Shown here: positions 1 through 12,140 of the stretch, piece by piece
How positions within the stretch are numbered: position 1 is the stretch's first letter
Layout of the letters: each line of letters begins with the position of its first letter
Assembly: GCA_032622095.1 (NCBI GenBank)
Contig: CP136069.1
Coordinates: 124,175,950 to 124,239,949 of the forward strand
From: Siphonodentalium dalli
Lineage: Eukaryota > Mollusca > Scaphopoda > Gadilida > Siphonodentaliidae
Reading direction: 5' to 3'
DNA: 64,000 nt
Translations under genes and position numbers: made by a program
Notes under the pieces: model-generated
What the model was told of the DNA's origin: nothing
The model's database searches: none
The model's input: the letters and a program-made list of their open reading frames with translations, nothing else

Positions 1-1192
1 TTAATTTGCGGGCGGGGAGTGAATGTGCTGAGTGTTAATTTACGGGCTGGGAGTGGATGTGCTGAGGGTTAATTTACGGGCGGGGAATGGCTGTGCTGAG
101 GGTTGATTTGCGGGCGGGGAGTGGATTTCATGAGGGTTAATATACAGGCGGAGAGTGGATGTGCTGAGGGTTAATTTACGGGCGGGGAGTGGATGTGCTG
201 AGGGTTAATTTGCGGGCGGGGAATGGCTGTGCTGAGGGTTGATTTGCGGGTGGGGAGTGGATGCCATGAGGGTTAATATACAGGCGGAGAGTGGATGTGC
301 TGAGGGTCATTTGCGGGCGGGGAGTGGATGTGCTGAGGGTTAATTTGCGGGCGGGGAGAGGATGTGCTGAGGGTTAATTTACGGGCGGAGAGTGGATGTG
401 CTGAGGGTTAATTTACGGGCGGGGAGTGGATGTGCTGAGGGTTAATATACAGGCGGAGAGTGGATGTGCTGAGGGTTAATTTGCTGGCGGGGAGAGGATG
501 TGCTGAAGGTTAATTTACGGGCGGAGAGTGGATGTGCTGAGGGTTAATTTACGGGCGGGGAATGGATGTGCTGAGGGTTAATTTGCGGGCGGGGAGTGGA
601 TGTGTTGAGGGTTACCTTACGGGCGGGAAGTGGATGTCATGAGGGTTAATTTGCGGGCGGGGAGTGGATGTGCTGAGTGTTAATTTACGGGCTGGGAGTG
701 GATGTGCTGAGGGTTAATTTACGGGCGGGGAATGGCTGTGCTGAGGGTTGATTTGCGGGCGGGGAGTGGATGTCATGAGGGTTAATATACAGGCGGAGAG
801 TGGATGTGCTGAGGGTTAATTTACGGGCGGGTAGTGGATGTTCTGAGGGTTAATTTACGGGCGGGGAAAGGCTGTGCTGAGGGTTAATTTGCGGGCAGGG
901 AGTGGATGTCATGAGGGTTAATATACAGGCGGAGAGTGGATTTGTGCTGATGGTCAATTTGCGGGCGGGGAGAGGATGTGCTGAGGGTTAATTTACGGGC
1001 GGGGAGTGGATGTACTGAGGGTTAATTTACGGGCGGGAAATGGCTGTGCTGTGGGTTGATTTGCGGGCGGGGAGTGGATGTCCTGAGGGTTAATATACAG
1101 GCGGCGAGTGGATGTGCTGAGGGTCAATTTGCGGACAGGGAGAGGATTTGCTGAGGGTTAATTTACGGGCGGGGATGGATGTGCTGAGGGTT
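1..1192. repeat. 34-bp minisatellite array with higher-order period
   Basis: About 35 head-to-tail copies of a 34-bp unit, typical form 'ttaatttacgggcggggag' followed by 'tggatgtgctgaggg'. Variant units (ttaatatacaggcgg, ttgatttgcggg, gtcatgaggg) recur in the same order. The run of variants starting at base 1 is seen again from base 646, so there is a higher-order period of about 645 bp (19 units, with one unit short). The array is cut by the left window edge, so its true length is unknown. No coding meaning is apparent. Confidence 0.95.
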
Positions 1193-2155
1193 CAATATTC
1201 AAAAGCATGGAGGCCATATAACTTTTCTAGTGAAGGGTTCAACCAGTAATAGTCAGGAATGTATTTTCTTCTGATTGTGACAAAATTGTCCCAGATCAAA
1301 AGAATATGATACTCGTCACATATTTCCGAACAGCATTTTACATAGTAAAACTCTCGTGTTTTCGCCACCTTGAAAGCTCGTTTGGCACTCTATTGTTTGC
1401 TTTCCTAAATTCCACCAATGCTGGTATGAGATCCTGTGGTAGATAAATTAGGTAGCGACTAGTACTGGAATGACGGTTTATGTTACTATATAAAGTCCTC
1501 TTGATAATATTGAGTATTCTCAATTCTCCAATAATGATAACACTATCATTGCCATCAAGCCGCGCCGGAGTCCACTAGGGGTCGACATCAGCGTTTATTG
1601 GTATACATGCTTACACTTTACTTTAAACATATTTTATTTGTAATAATACAAAGTGGATTGGGGCACAAGTTACATAACTTAATGAGCCCCTCCCCGGTAT
1701 ACATTGTTACAAAATTACATAATTGACAAAGTGGCCCAAAAAGTTACTTATTTACAGCTGTGTGGAATGTGAGAGAATGGTGACTGGTGAAGGGTGATCT
1801 TTGCGGATCGTTAGGAAAGGATGATGTAAGGTGGTGGGGGTGCCAACGTCGTTTGTGTTTATTTAAAACATTGTTATGACCGAGCAAGTACCAGGTCGAG
1901 AAAAAAAACAATAAACAACAATAAACATATTTATGTCCTACTTATTAATTAAGTTAATATAATTTGTCAAAAACGTTTAGTTTCCGTAATAAAATGTTGT
2001 ACTATTTTGAACAATTTTGTTTTATATATATGTTTGGATGCCAGAAAGTAAATCATTCATTCTGATGTAGATATCATGGCACACTGTGTAAATAATTGTG
2101 CTGTACATACTGCTCGGTTTATATCTCAGGCATATTCAATCAGACAAAAAAAACT
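1193..2155. other. Unassigned interval with LINE-3'-end-like sequence
   Basis: No gene was recognised. Around 1590-1760, the minus strand reads as an AT-rich stretch ending in 'aataaaatatgtttaaag', which resembles the 3' untranslated tail of a minus-strand LINE. A minus-strand open frame at about 1338-1523 has no ATG and no family I recognise, so I do not call it a gene. 1880-2160 is plain AT-rich DNA. Confidence 0.4.
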
Positions 2156-2159
2156 ATCT

Positions 2160-5100
2160 AAATAGCCAAAACATGCATTAATAATAATATTGTATTTGTG
2201 TACCAAGTGACTTATAGGCCCTATGGGCCGGATGTTTGTTAACATAACGTCACTATAATAAATAAATCTAATCTAATCATATGTATTAATTTGAGTCCTT
2301 CTCTGTTCAGCGAATGATACATTTCTATTCGTTCTGATTGGTACAGGGAACACATGAAAAGGTAATGATATGCACATTCGCATTGATTGCCGCATGCGCA
2401 ACGTGGACTGTCAGATATGTAGTTTTGGAATTTATCAGACTTTATATAGATCACTGCAATAGTTCCGTTATTTTGCGTGAAGTACGTTACATTGCCTGCG
2501 TCCCATGTAGAAATACCTCGGGCGTCTAGTGACGGGGTCAATTATTCTAAGATAAGTTTTGAAATCTGAAATTGTGGGGGCATCTGTTATTACGGACGGC
2601 ATGTAATTCCACGCGTTTATGGTTGAAGGGAAATATGACTTTTTGTAATTCTCAGTGTTACTGAAATATGTGTAAAAAATTTCGGGATATCTGAATTCAT
2701 ACTCTGATATGTCAGCTATACTGGGTGATAATATGTTTGTGAGATAAATAGGGGCATTCCGATTGATAATGTTGTACACAGTTTGTAATTTGTTTAATTC
2801 ACGCCTCCTCCTCAGTGGGGGCCATCCTACTTCTTTCATTGTGTTTATATCAGAGACTGATCGTGTGAGTCCACTGACTATTCTGGCTGCATCAATGTGT
2901 AACCGTTCAAGTTTATCCATTTGATATTTAGGTGCATTTGCCCATACTACATCAGCATAATCGTATAATGGTAAAATATACGTTTAATATATGTTTTCTA
3001 GGGTATTCCTATCGAGCTGGTATTTAAATCTTCTTAGTTGTGATAAACGCGAGGCTATTCTTTTAATAGTTGCATTGATATGATTGTTCCATGACATATT
3101 TTATTGGAGTTCAAGACCGAGGTGTTTATGTGTCTCGACAAAGGATATAGTATCATTATTAAAGGTTAAATTAGGAGTATCGTCGTATGTGCCAGTCAAT
3201 GAGTACGACATGCCCATCGTTTTTGAGGGATTAAAATTGACTAGCCAATTGTTTGACCATCTTGATATGTTTTCAAGATCCTTGTTCATGGTTTGCGCCA
3301 ATTCATTTAGATCATAGTGCTCGTTAGTAATGCAAGTGTCGTCAGCGTACATTCTCGTAACAGAACAGATGTTGTCTGCAAAAATAGAAACGGGCCTAGG
3401 ATATGGCCTTGTGGCACGCCCGCTGGGATGACATCATAGCTAGAAAAGCTGTTGTTGACTAATACGCGCTGCATGCTGTCGGTTATTTAAATAGTCTCCT
3501 AGCCATTTCAAAGGTTTACCACGAACTCCATAACTTGAAAGTTTATGTATTAGTCCCCTGTGCCAAACTCTCTCGAATGCCTTTGATATATCACACAAAA
3601 TAGAACATGTATACTGTCCATTGTCGAGAGATTGACACAGGTGATTGTAAAGAGCTATGAGTTGATGAGAAGTGCTTTGCCCTGGCATGAAACCCAATTG
3701 ACGTAAGAATAGTAATTGTTTTGTTTTTAAAGAAATCCCTGATCTGTTTTAATACAACTTTCGCAAATATTTTTCCCAAGCAGGGTAGAAGGGAAATAGG
3801 ACGATAGTTCTTGCTATCAGCGGGGTCGTCTTTTTTAAAGATGGGGACAACATTAGCCCTTTTCCATACAGATGGAAATGTCATGCTATCAAGAGATTTT
3901 CTGAAGATTAAAACTAATGGACGAGCAATTGATTCTGCGGTAGCTAGGAACAATTTTGCACTAATTCCATCGTAGCCATGGGCTTTGTTCAATTTAATTG
4001 CCAAAATTATTTCATCTTCGGTGAACTCAAAGTCCTCCATCGTGTTGTTACAACGAGAATTGAACATAGGTAAACTGTCGTTTATTGATGAGTTAGAAAT
4101 GAAGCTCTGGTTTAATATATTAGCCTTGTCAAGATCATTAGTCGCGTACACGGTTCCATTTAAGTTTATGGTATTTATATGGGAATTCGAGCAGTATATG
4201 GGTGGAACATTCGTTGTTTTCTTTTTACATAGTAGGTAATTCATTAGTTGCCATAATTCGCGGGGAGATGATGATTCTTTCATGCGGTCTTCCAATTTTT
4301 CATCAAATTTCGATTTCGCGAACTTTTTCATGTTATTTACTTTATTTCGACATTGCTTATATTTTTGCCATGTGTTGGGATTATTATTTTTTATGGCTTT
4401 GGTTCGTAGCCTTTCGCGTTTGCGAATTTCTCTTCGGATTTCTGAGTTAAACCAGATTTTATCCTTGTGCCGAACCGTAACAGTGGATTGGGGAATTGTA
4501 TCGTTCATTACTGACATAAATTTATTTTGGAAAAGTATGGTAGCTGAATCGGTGTCGAGGCACTTAAGGAGATCATCCCAGTTTGTGTTACCGAGTATTT
4601 CGTTGGCTCTTTCAAAATTTGCTCTGGAGTAGTTCCATACTACTCTCTGGAACGAAGTCACTTGTGAATAATCAAAAGCTAATGACACATATACACCTAA
4701 GTGGTCAGAGACTCCCGGGTTTATTACTTCAGCTTCTAGTACATGAAGGGAATTGCCGATAATAATTGGGTCTAATAATGTACTCGATGATTGTGCCACT
4801 CTTGTAGGGGAAGTTATAACGTTTTTGATGCTATATCGGTCTATTATTTCCTTCAACTTCGAGGAATTTTCTAGAAGGTTGGAATTGTAGTAACCCGTGC
4901 ATAATAATATGTTCGGTTATGTCAAGTGCGTCTGATATCAATGATTCTAAGTACACCCAATAGTTTGGATCACAGTACTGGTCTGATCTATATGACATTC
5001 CCAGTAGGATATGACTTTTCTTAGAGAATATTCAAACCATAATATTGATGAGTCAAATTCTAGTTCATATCTACGCCTATATATGATGTGTGTCGCGAAC

Positions 5101-5165
5101 ATTACACATATTCCTCCACCGCGAGAGTCGCGATCCTTTCGAACAGGATCTTGGTAACCAGGATT
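2160..5165 (-). pseudogene. Broken APE-type LINE (CR1/Jockey-like group), 5'-truncated
   Basis: Minus-strand remains of a non-LTR retrotransposon ORF2 (endonuclease plus reverse transcriptase). Reading 5' to 3' on the minus strand: an endonuclease part with DSRGGGICVMF (about 5125-5090), then a frameshifted stretch; SDHLGVY at about 4709; RT motif NYRPISLLP near 3800; DISKAFERVWH near 3590-3560; GVPQGHILGP near 3425-3400; YADD at 3349-3338; and a C-terminal region with C-x-C-G and H-x4-C (about 2390-2340). It is dead: the frame shifts near 4860, 3720 and 3480, and the stretch between the GVPQG motif and YADD has lost several residues. The 5' end is missing, since no endonuclease N-terminus is seen beyond about 5165. 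The 3' UTR runs to about 2160. It is clearly homologous to the intact ORF at 61007-64000, but only moderately similar at the protein level, so it is a related subfamily rather than a recent copy. Confidence 0.92.
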
Positions 5166-5930
5166 ATGTTACAGGAAATGCTTACACATTAAGGGACCGG
5201 CACGTCTTCACATACAGGTTAATCACATGCCACTGTGTCTGCGTTGGCGGTCAGGAAAAACCAACGAAAAACCTCTTGGGGAAAAAACGATGGAAACCTG
5301 TTTTCCGAAACCAACATCTCTAACGCAGCTCGAATGTTCGGAAATTCATTCTAATTGATCAATTGTGCAACACAAACCTGTACACACACTATATAATATA
5401 TAAATATAAATTAACATGTTTAAATATATACACTATGATCGTGATCGACTGACACATTATAATTATGCGTTTAATATAAATGACTATAAAACTATTACTT
5501 CATAAATAAGGTGCGATACGCACATTTCAAAGTTGCAATTAACTTTTATTAATGATTATTGAACAAAATTCAACGTAAATTTTTTATAATATGCATGATT
5601 TCATGCGTTATAAGAATATATGTTTCTCAGATATAGTTTCAACATACGCCTCTCCTTACGTTGTTGAACCGTCAATCCATAACAGTACTCAAATGTTTGA
5701 AACAAAAAAATTGGAGCTGACCCGACGGACAAGGCGATTTGGCTAGAAATGACACACGCTCTATAATAGCGTGACCTCTTCCCATTGTTCATGCACGCAG
5801 CGATAATAGATCGCTCACTCATTAGTATCACGAACAGTGAATACAATATTTTTCGGCTAATGCATGTGCTTTGCACTAAACGCTGAAAAATGATCATTTC
5901 TTCAGGTCAAGAAACATTTTAACACAGATG
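5166..5930. other. AT-rich interval, nothing recognised
   Basis: About 760 bases between the LINE remnant and the next repeat. The open frames are short, and I see no domain, splice pattern or clear repeat. Confidence 0.5.
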
Positions 5931-5937
5931 AGATGAG

Positions 5938-6016
5938 ATTTAATATTCAATTAGATTTAATTCAATTAGATTTAATTCAATTAAGATTTAATTCAATTAG
6001 ATGAGATTTAATATTC
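5938..6016. repeat. Short tandem repeat (agatttaattcaatt)n
   Basis: Four to five imperfect copies of a 15-17 bp unit 'tcaattagatttaat'. It lies directly beside the end of the inverted LINE segment that follows. It could be a LINE 3' tail or a simple repeat at the insertion target. Confidence 0.8.
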
Positions 6017-6638
6017 CAGGGCTCCGTCCCAGTGAGTCCGGTTTGAGTTTTTATAAACTCAAACAATTTAAGACTTCCAGAATATGTGCTATCATTGTTA
6101 TGGACCTCCTTCATCACAAGATAAATATTCTTTGCTAATTCATATCCGTCGGAGGAGTATAACTTTGACCAGTATAATAACACCCTACATTGTATATCAA
6201 TTATCAGTGGATGTCTACCAAGCTCTCCGTAGACCATGTAATCTAGGTGTGCTAGATTTCATACGCAAAATAATTTTACAAAAGTTCATATGCAATTTCA
6301 CTATAATATCACATTTTTCGAAGCACCAAATTCACTACCACAAAGAGCTATTGGAGTTACCATACTATCAAATAGTTTCAGCATTAAATTAACTGGAAGG
6401 TGGAGTTTACGCACTTTATTGAGCAGGCCATACATGGCTTCCATTGCTGTGTTATGATTTTGTTTCAATGCATTGCAAAATCTCCCATTATAAAAGAAAT
6501 TAACCCCAAGATATTTGAATTCTTTAACAATTTCCAATTTTCTGAATATCGGCAAGTTTTTCGGTAGTTTTTTGGTTTTTTTTTTACAGAAAATCACGTG
6601 TTTAGTCTTTCTAGTATTAACATGGAGTTTTCATGCAT
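5977..6638 (-). pseudogene. LINE post-RT domain, inverted 5' segment of a twin-primed insertion
   Basis: Minus-strand LINE coding remnant. It begins near 6638 with KLHVNTRKTKHVIF, the region that follows the YADD box in reverse transcriptases. It continues through EFKYLGVNF and NGRFCNALK, then LFDSMVTPIALCGSE, then VYGELGRHPL (6237 downward), and ends near 6000 with TGLTGTEPW. One stop (a TGA where Trp is expected) lies at the 5' edge. The next part of the protein in family order is found immediately to the right, but on the plus strand (6640-7230). The two segments therefore form a head-to-head inversion inside one element. The family differs from the LINE at 2160-5165. I place it among APE-type LINEs without naming a clade. 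Confidence 0.85.
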
Positions 6639-6639
6639 C

Positions 6640-7230
6640 GGTACGTGTGGAACAATCAGTACGTCACAAGTCCCAAGCACTTCATACAAACTATCGAACG
6701 TAAACTGCACGACTTTTATCTGCAAGAATGGTGCATGGTCATTAATATCAACATCCAGTAACTTCGCCTTTTATCGCATTATCAAGACTACTTTTGAACG
6801 AGAAAGTTACCTATCAATAACAAACCACCGAGTCGTGTAAAGCATCCTTCTCTTCCGTACAAGGAACCATAAACTCCCAATAGAATACGGCGCATGGACC
6901 AATGACGCATATTCGGATAGATTATGTACCCTCTGCAACTCAGAAATAGGCGACGAGTATCATGTCATCCTTAAATGTATTGAACTCCAAGACATACGCG
7001 TAAAATACATGAGACCATACTATTACCGAAGACCAAACGCTAACAAGCTAGCAGCACTATTCAATAACCGCAACAGAACAATTACCAAGAATCTCTCTGT
7101 TTTTATAAAAAAAAAAGGTCATCGATATATTTCGGAACTCTTGAGGGTACATTTTCGGACAAACAAAATATACCGATATGATATACATAATGCTTACACA
7201 TGTACCAAATCTTTATAAAGAAGGACCCCA
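6640..7230 (+). pseudogene. LINE C-terminal tail, 3' segment of the twin-primed insertion
   Basis: Plus-strand remnant of the C-terminus of the same LINE family as 5977-6638. Read across frames, it gives ERKLHDFYLQEW (about 6698), RIIKTTFER, then RTRNHKLPIEYGAW (about 6865) and LCTLCNSEIGDEYHVILKC. The last is a Cys/His zinc-knuckle-like motif typical of LINE C-termini. It ends with YMRPYYYRRPNANKLAALF and FIKKK. At least two frameshifts or stops break it. It begins at the residue where the inverted segment ends, which fits twin priming. Confidence 0.82.
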
Positions 7231-7427
7231 ATACCAATATAATAGTTTATGGCTATAATTATTGGTGCGCTTATTTGATAAGCGCTACAAGTACTACAAT
7301 CTGATTCCTCTTGAGGCTTAATCACATAAACCAATCAATATCAATATCCATTGACCGAACACGTAACCAATAACGCCGAACTCAATAACAATAACCCTAT
7401 ATATCTATCAGATAAATATTAATATAA
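7231..7427. other. Short AT-rich spacer, possible LINE 3' UTR
   Basis: About 200 bases between two LINE pieces. It contains 'ttatttgataagcgc' and AT-rich sequence, could be the 3' UTR of the twin-primed element, and has no coding signal. Confidence 0.35.
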
Positions 7428-8460
7428 TTATATACAGATCAAGACACTATTGCTATGCACACATATATTATATCCAAATGTGCATCCATGCAAAAATATA
7501 TATATATACTTGCATCGATATCTGCAATAATTACAATGTATGTTTCTGTTATATCTATTTTGATGATCAGAATACCAATACATTGATTGAATGAATGGTA
7601 CAGTCGGTAAATGCCCTGCATATTTTCTTCGTTCTCGGTAACCAGGACCGTGCATGTCGTCTGCATAAAATATACAAAGTAATTTGATATAAATTCCAAT
7701 ATGTTCCATGTATATAGTTTTATTGTCTAGAAAATGGAGGTTATCTATTGCACAATTTGACAGAAAGGTTGTGAGGTCGTTAATATATAAAGAAAATAGA
7801 AATGGTGACATTAATTCACTTTGAAATAGACCATTTTTTTCTATAAAAGAACTCTGTTTTGCTTCGCCCTCTTTAACACGCATTTTAATTTTAATATACA
7901 TGTCCTTAATAATCATATCTATTTTCGCGTTAATTCCACAATCTAGCATATTCAATCATAACGCAACTCCACACCGTGTCCAATGCCTTACTGAAGTCAA
8001 CGAAATCACAATACAATTTCTTACCATTTGATAAATATAAATTGATAATACATTGCAGTATAAAGATGTTGTCAATTGTGGAATACGCTTTCCCGAAACC
8101 AGTTAAAAAATTGCTTATGATTTCATTATCTTCAGAAAAAGATGTCAACCTTGTATTTAAGATAGATGTAAAAACTTTAGACCGACAGCTCAAAAGAGTT
8201 ATGCCTCGATATGAATCAGGCTTATGAACATCACCTGAATTGTTATAGATTGGCTGTATTATGCCAATTTCCCACCCAGATGGGTAGCATCCACTGTCAA
8301 GTATGGCATCGAAAAATTTGGTATAGATTGGTAACATGTATTGTGCATATACTTTTATGTATTCGTTCGATACTCGGTTAAAACCCAGGGCCTTATTATC
8401 ACGCAGTTTTCTGGTCGCCATGCGAATTTCATACTCAGTTATTGCAGTATTGAGATAGGA
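7428..8460 (-). pseudogene. LINE reverse transcriptase core fragment
   Basis: Minus-strand RT core of the same LINE family as the neighbouring twin-primed copy, but a separate fragment. From about 8460 it reads AITEYEIRMATRKLRDNKALG (split by degeneration), then WEIGIIQPIYNNSGD, DSYRGITLLSC, GFGKAYSTIDNIF, LYCDFVDFSKALDTVW (the first catalytic Asp region, KAFD changed to KALD), MSPFLFSLYINDL, and FYADD near 7655. The frame shifts near 7930 and again before YADD. 7428-7640 has lost recognisable homology. It cannot encode a working enzyme. Confidence 0.85.
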
Positions 8461-9084
8461 AGAATTCGAGATTACATTGTATAGATATAGAGGATCTCCA
8501 AAGAGTTATGTTAGGATATAAGTTCAATAAATTTTATTCACAACGAATTGAGTCTTATACCCCAACATAACGAGTTAAAGGTCTTGTATATCACACGGGA
8601 AAAACTAGAGCTTTATACATTAAAAGAATGTATGTAAAATGCACGCCGTTGGCTGAGACGCTTCACAACCATATACGCTCTGCCTTGCGTAAAAAAAAAA
8701 ACAAAGTCACCCAATTTGCCTCTTTGTTTTTGTGCCTAATTTCGTTAGTGCAACGACGTTGGACAATAAATGAACTTTAATTAAAAAAGCAATCATATTG
8801 CAATGTCTGGTATTGATGTCAAGCGCGGCTTTTCGAAATAGTATTAATCTAAGCTGTAATTTTGTTGGCGCGATGCCAAATATCCCTCGAAGCAAGTGGC
8901 AATTCGTCACTGGTGAGATAAACATATGTAAGGAAATATGTAATGGCTTTTTAAATGATATACTTGGGGTTTCATGTGATATAATTGTAGATAACATATG
9001 GATGAGTTATGAATACATAGTCATAGTCATAGTTAATCTCTCATACATATACTGGATATTCCCTGAATTGCTCGGGTAGGCCAA
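8461..9084. other. Interval with no recognised gene
   Basis: AT-rich DNA. Overlapping frames around 8707-9079 occur on both strands, and neither resembles a known family or carries splice signals that I trust. Confidence 0.5.
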
Positions 9085-9200
9085 AAACCGCGAAAATGAC
9101 AAAGTGGAATAATGCATGGTACTATAATTAACTACGCCACTTTGCCACACCAGCATCAGCCAAACACCATAACATTATTGCAGCACAACTTAACAAGGTA
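9085..9200. repeat. Dispersed repeat, paired with 59108-59230
   Basis: The stretch starting 'gccaaaaaccgcgaaaatga' followed by 'accagcatca' is similar to 'agccaaacaccgcgaaaatg ... accagcatcatag' at 59108-59230. Both copies are on the same strand. The family is unknown. Confidence 0.55.
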
Positions 9201-9297
9201 AGGGTACACGTAGTTGTGTATTGTCGAGATCATCGGCCAGACAAGTTTCCCGGTATAAAAAGGGCAATTCACGGTAAACACACCGCTGAGTTCAATC

Positions 9298-9429
9298 ATG
9301 CGACGAAGACGATCATTTCAGAAGAACAGACGGGTAATTTTACGCCCAATTCTCCCACAAAGTCTCTTAAGTGGCCCCAAATGGCTTATTATTATCACAG
9401 TCTGTGTGGCAATTAAGTCGCGGCCATGA
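9298..9429 (+). CDS. Possible small Arg-rich single-pass peptide (43 aa), speculative
   Basis: A 43-residue ORF begins MRRRRSFQKNRR and contains WLIIITVCVAI, a hydrophobic stretch long enough to be a short membrane segment, and ends with basic residues. A TATA-like box (tataaaaag, 9254-9262) lies 44 bases upstream of the ATG. No family was recognised, and a chance ORF is the default explanation. It is recorded because its composition and the TATA spacing stand out from the surrounding DNA. Confidence 0.2.
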   Translation: MRRRRSFQKNRRVILRPILPQSLLSGPKWLIIITVCVAIKSRP

Positions 9430-9540
9430 CCAAGGAAGCGTAAACGTGATATATCAGTCGATTTTTGGCACATAACAAAGAGTAGAAGCAGCACACACAA
9501 TTTCACAATCTGAGATGCGCTTATTTCTCTGACAAATTAT

Positions 9541-9720
9541 TGTGGGTTGTCCGCTGGCCCCAGTGGGAGGGGGGGGGGGGGGGGTGTTGGGGGAAGCATA
9601 GATTCGAATCCTACATGGTATTGTTCGGTCCCAGTACGATGACCATCACGAATGGGTCATCTGTGCCTTCACAAATACTCTGAAAATTATTTCAGGAGCA
9701 AAAGATGTTCCGACACATCG
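9541..9720 (+). repeat. SINE-like fragment with pol III B-box
   Basis: Contains 'gattcgaatcc', a match to the pol III B box, at about 9604-9614. This is followed by 'tacatggtat', 'cccagtacgatg' and 'catcacgaat'. The same string of blocks occurs on the minus strand at 57030-56930, so the two are copies of one SINE family. A long G-run (about 9570-9584) interrupts the head region, and the A box is not clear here. Confidence 0.6.
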
Positions 9721-9873
9721 TAACTCTGCTTTACTCGTGGTGCTCACTGTGTTATACCCACCGTCGGATCCGGAGCCGAAGATATAGTATATCGTTACGA
9801 TTGACGAAGATATCATGGGTTAATGGCAAAACAACAACTGGTCAAATTCAAGATCAATTCATCTGACTTAATA

Positions 9874-10999
9874 GTCCAGGAGATATTGGTCGACCTCTGC
9901 ACCCCCCCATGACTCAACTTCACCCCACTAATTTTCTTCCTTAAGGTCTCCTCTAATTTTTTTCACTTGTTAACAAGAAAAAAAAGTGGCCGCAGAGACT
10001 CCAGACAAGATGGCGTCCATCATGGCGGCAATTTTATTTAAATGCACCAGGTCTCTTTGATCGCCGTTATAGTAAAGATGATATCACATACGGTCTTGTT
10101 TTCCGCTCGATTAGTTATTCTAATATACAACCCTTACAAATTAGCAACAAATCCGACACCAGAATCCAATATGGCGGCCAAGATGGCCGCCGAAATGTGA
10201 AAATATGCTATTTTTCTTACATGTTACCACCTTTCGTTTGTCTCTGTGGGAAAATGTTGGCACCTTTGCGTCATGTTATAAATTTATCATATAGAGGAGT
10301 CATTGGCGACCACATGGGGACCATAATATACATTCATTGCGGGATATTTTTGTCCGATATCACGTTTTCCCAAATACGGTATAATAGGTCAAAGCCGAAT
10401 CGACGTTAATAACGCGATGTAATGTTTCGAATCAATGAATGTTATTGCTATTATAACAACACCCATGCATATATATGTGCAGGAGATACTCGAGCTAGGA
10501 TTCCTCTTATACCTGAGTTGGGGAATATTTACCCAAATCCAAGATGGCGGCCAAAATGTTCACCAGAAATAAAAAATTGCCGAAAATCGCTTATTTTAAC
10601 ACCAGTGAGCGTTATTGTCATGAAAACTCCACACCTGCTTACTATTGTGACTTAGGAACACTTATGCGAAGAACTTTCCTTGTACCATATCCAAATAAAA
10701 GTCCCCCAAATCTAAAATGGCGCCCACAATGGCGGACAGAATTTGAAAAATCACCGAAATTCCCTCATATTCACATCATTGGGCATTATTGTCGAGACAA
10801 CTCCATCCATGCTTACAGTTGAGTTGGAAATACTGAGATGAAGTAATTACCTTACATCTCATTCAAGAAATGGCTTTCCAAATCGAAGATGGCGGCCAAA
10901 ATGGCGACCGAAATTTGAAAACGCCCCTACATTCCTTTACTTTCTTAGGATGGGCGTTATTCTTTCGCGATTTCTACCCACCATTACATGTTGATATGT
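9874..10999 (+). repeat. Left outer arm of the giant palindrome
   Basis: Near-identical inverse of 13290-14415. It carries a C-run (9901-9907) matched by the G-run at 14377-14386. It also carries spaced repeats containing 'ggcggcc', at about 10171, 10542, 10717 and 10889, each followed by 'gaaat(t)tgaaaa' and a 'gcgttattgtc' type block. Open frames here have mirror copies in the other arm and look non-coding. Confidence 0.9.
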
Positions 11000-11750
11000 A
11001 TGAATTGTTCATTAGGGTTTGGCAAGTGATATTCACAGTCAATATGGCGGGCAAACTGGCGGCCAGAAATTGAAAAGAAGCCGATATTATCACATACTAA
11101 TTTCAACTTTTTGTCATAATATCGATTTGTATAGACGAAACGGTACATACTATAAGTTATCTATTAATTCCAACGTAAGTCGTGGCCTTTTGGAAGGATT
11201 AAAACCCACAATCGCGATGTGGCATTTCAAAATCCATTCTCCACTAAGGGCTCATACTGGCCGCAACCGTATATAGGTGCACCGAATAGTCATATTATGA
11301 CTTCCAAAAATCAAAACAACAGTACCTGAGCTTATTCTGAATTGCCACATTCAGCATTATCTAGACCCGTTTCAGTCTCTTCGTCAAATTAATCTATCTC
11401 GCTCACAACAACAGTTTACTACACTTCTTTGTAGAAGGGTCCCACTAATCGGAATGTTTCAAACAATACATATGCCGGTGTCCAGCTCACGTGTTTGTTT
11501 CGAAAGCTTGGAATTCTTAGCTAGCTTCATTCGTGGTATATATTATGGTATAATTCAGATGCTACATATGGGGTATAGGCGTAATCTTGAGCGATCCACT
11601 AGAAAGGTATTCGGTCGATGCGTATACTAGCTAGCTAGCTTTGAGGAGGACCTATCTATCTGCGTATTGTCAGCTTTGGTGACCTAATGGGGATAACAAC
11701 GTGTACACCTGGTGATCTTCCCAAATAGCCACTTCTCAATATATGGTTCA

Positions 11751-12140
11751 TCAATTCACATACTCATCTAATGCACTGACGTACCCGGACAACTTATGTA
11801 TATGGCTTCTAATGTTGAAAGCCCGACATTTGACGGATGCATTTCTGCTAAGGCGTAGAAGACCATAATGCATAATATACCCAAACGCCTTGAACATGAT
11901 CATAAGAACACGCTTGTTGGCGTCCAGCAATCGTCTCATCGAACAGCTCCAAGCAAATGATAACAATACACACGGTGCTAGTTTGTGGGTATGTGTCATG
12001 ATAGTGGAAATGAAATTGGACCATGACAGCCATTGCCATCGAAACTGTAAAGTGAAATAACTGCAACACAGTTCCTGACATTTTCTTGAATAATACCGCC
12101 CACATACTGAGAGAGGATAACAAAAAACGCATACATTCAT
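11751..12140 (-). other. Inner left arm, outward-facing open frame (decayed partner)
   Basis: The minus strand is open for about 129 codons and corresponds, mirror-wise, to the plus-strand frame at 12317-12598. Shared elements are 'FHYHDTYPQTS' versus 'FHSHYHGACPQTS', 'LELFDETIAGR' versus 'WEIFDETTAGR', and 'HKLSGYVSALDEYV' versus 'SKLSTYANAFAEFV'. These lie in different frames along its length. The correspondence shows common descent of the arms but does not prove a protein. Confidence 0.4.

Noticed and set aside
10197-11276. Several 65-130 codon frames in the palindrome arms
   Set aside because: Identical frames appear in mirror image in the other arm (13444-14299). They overlap each other and match no family, so they are non-coding terminal repeats.
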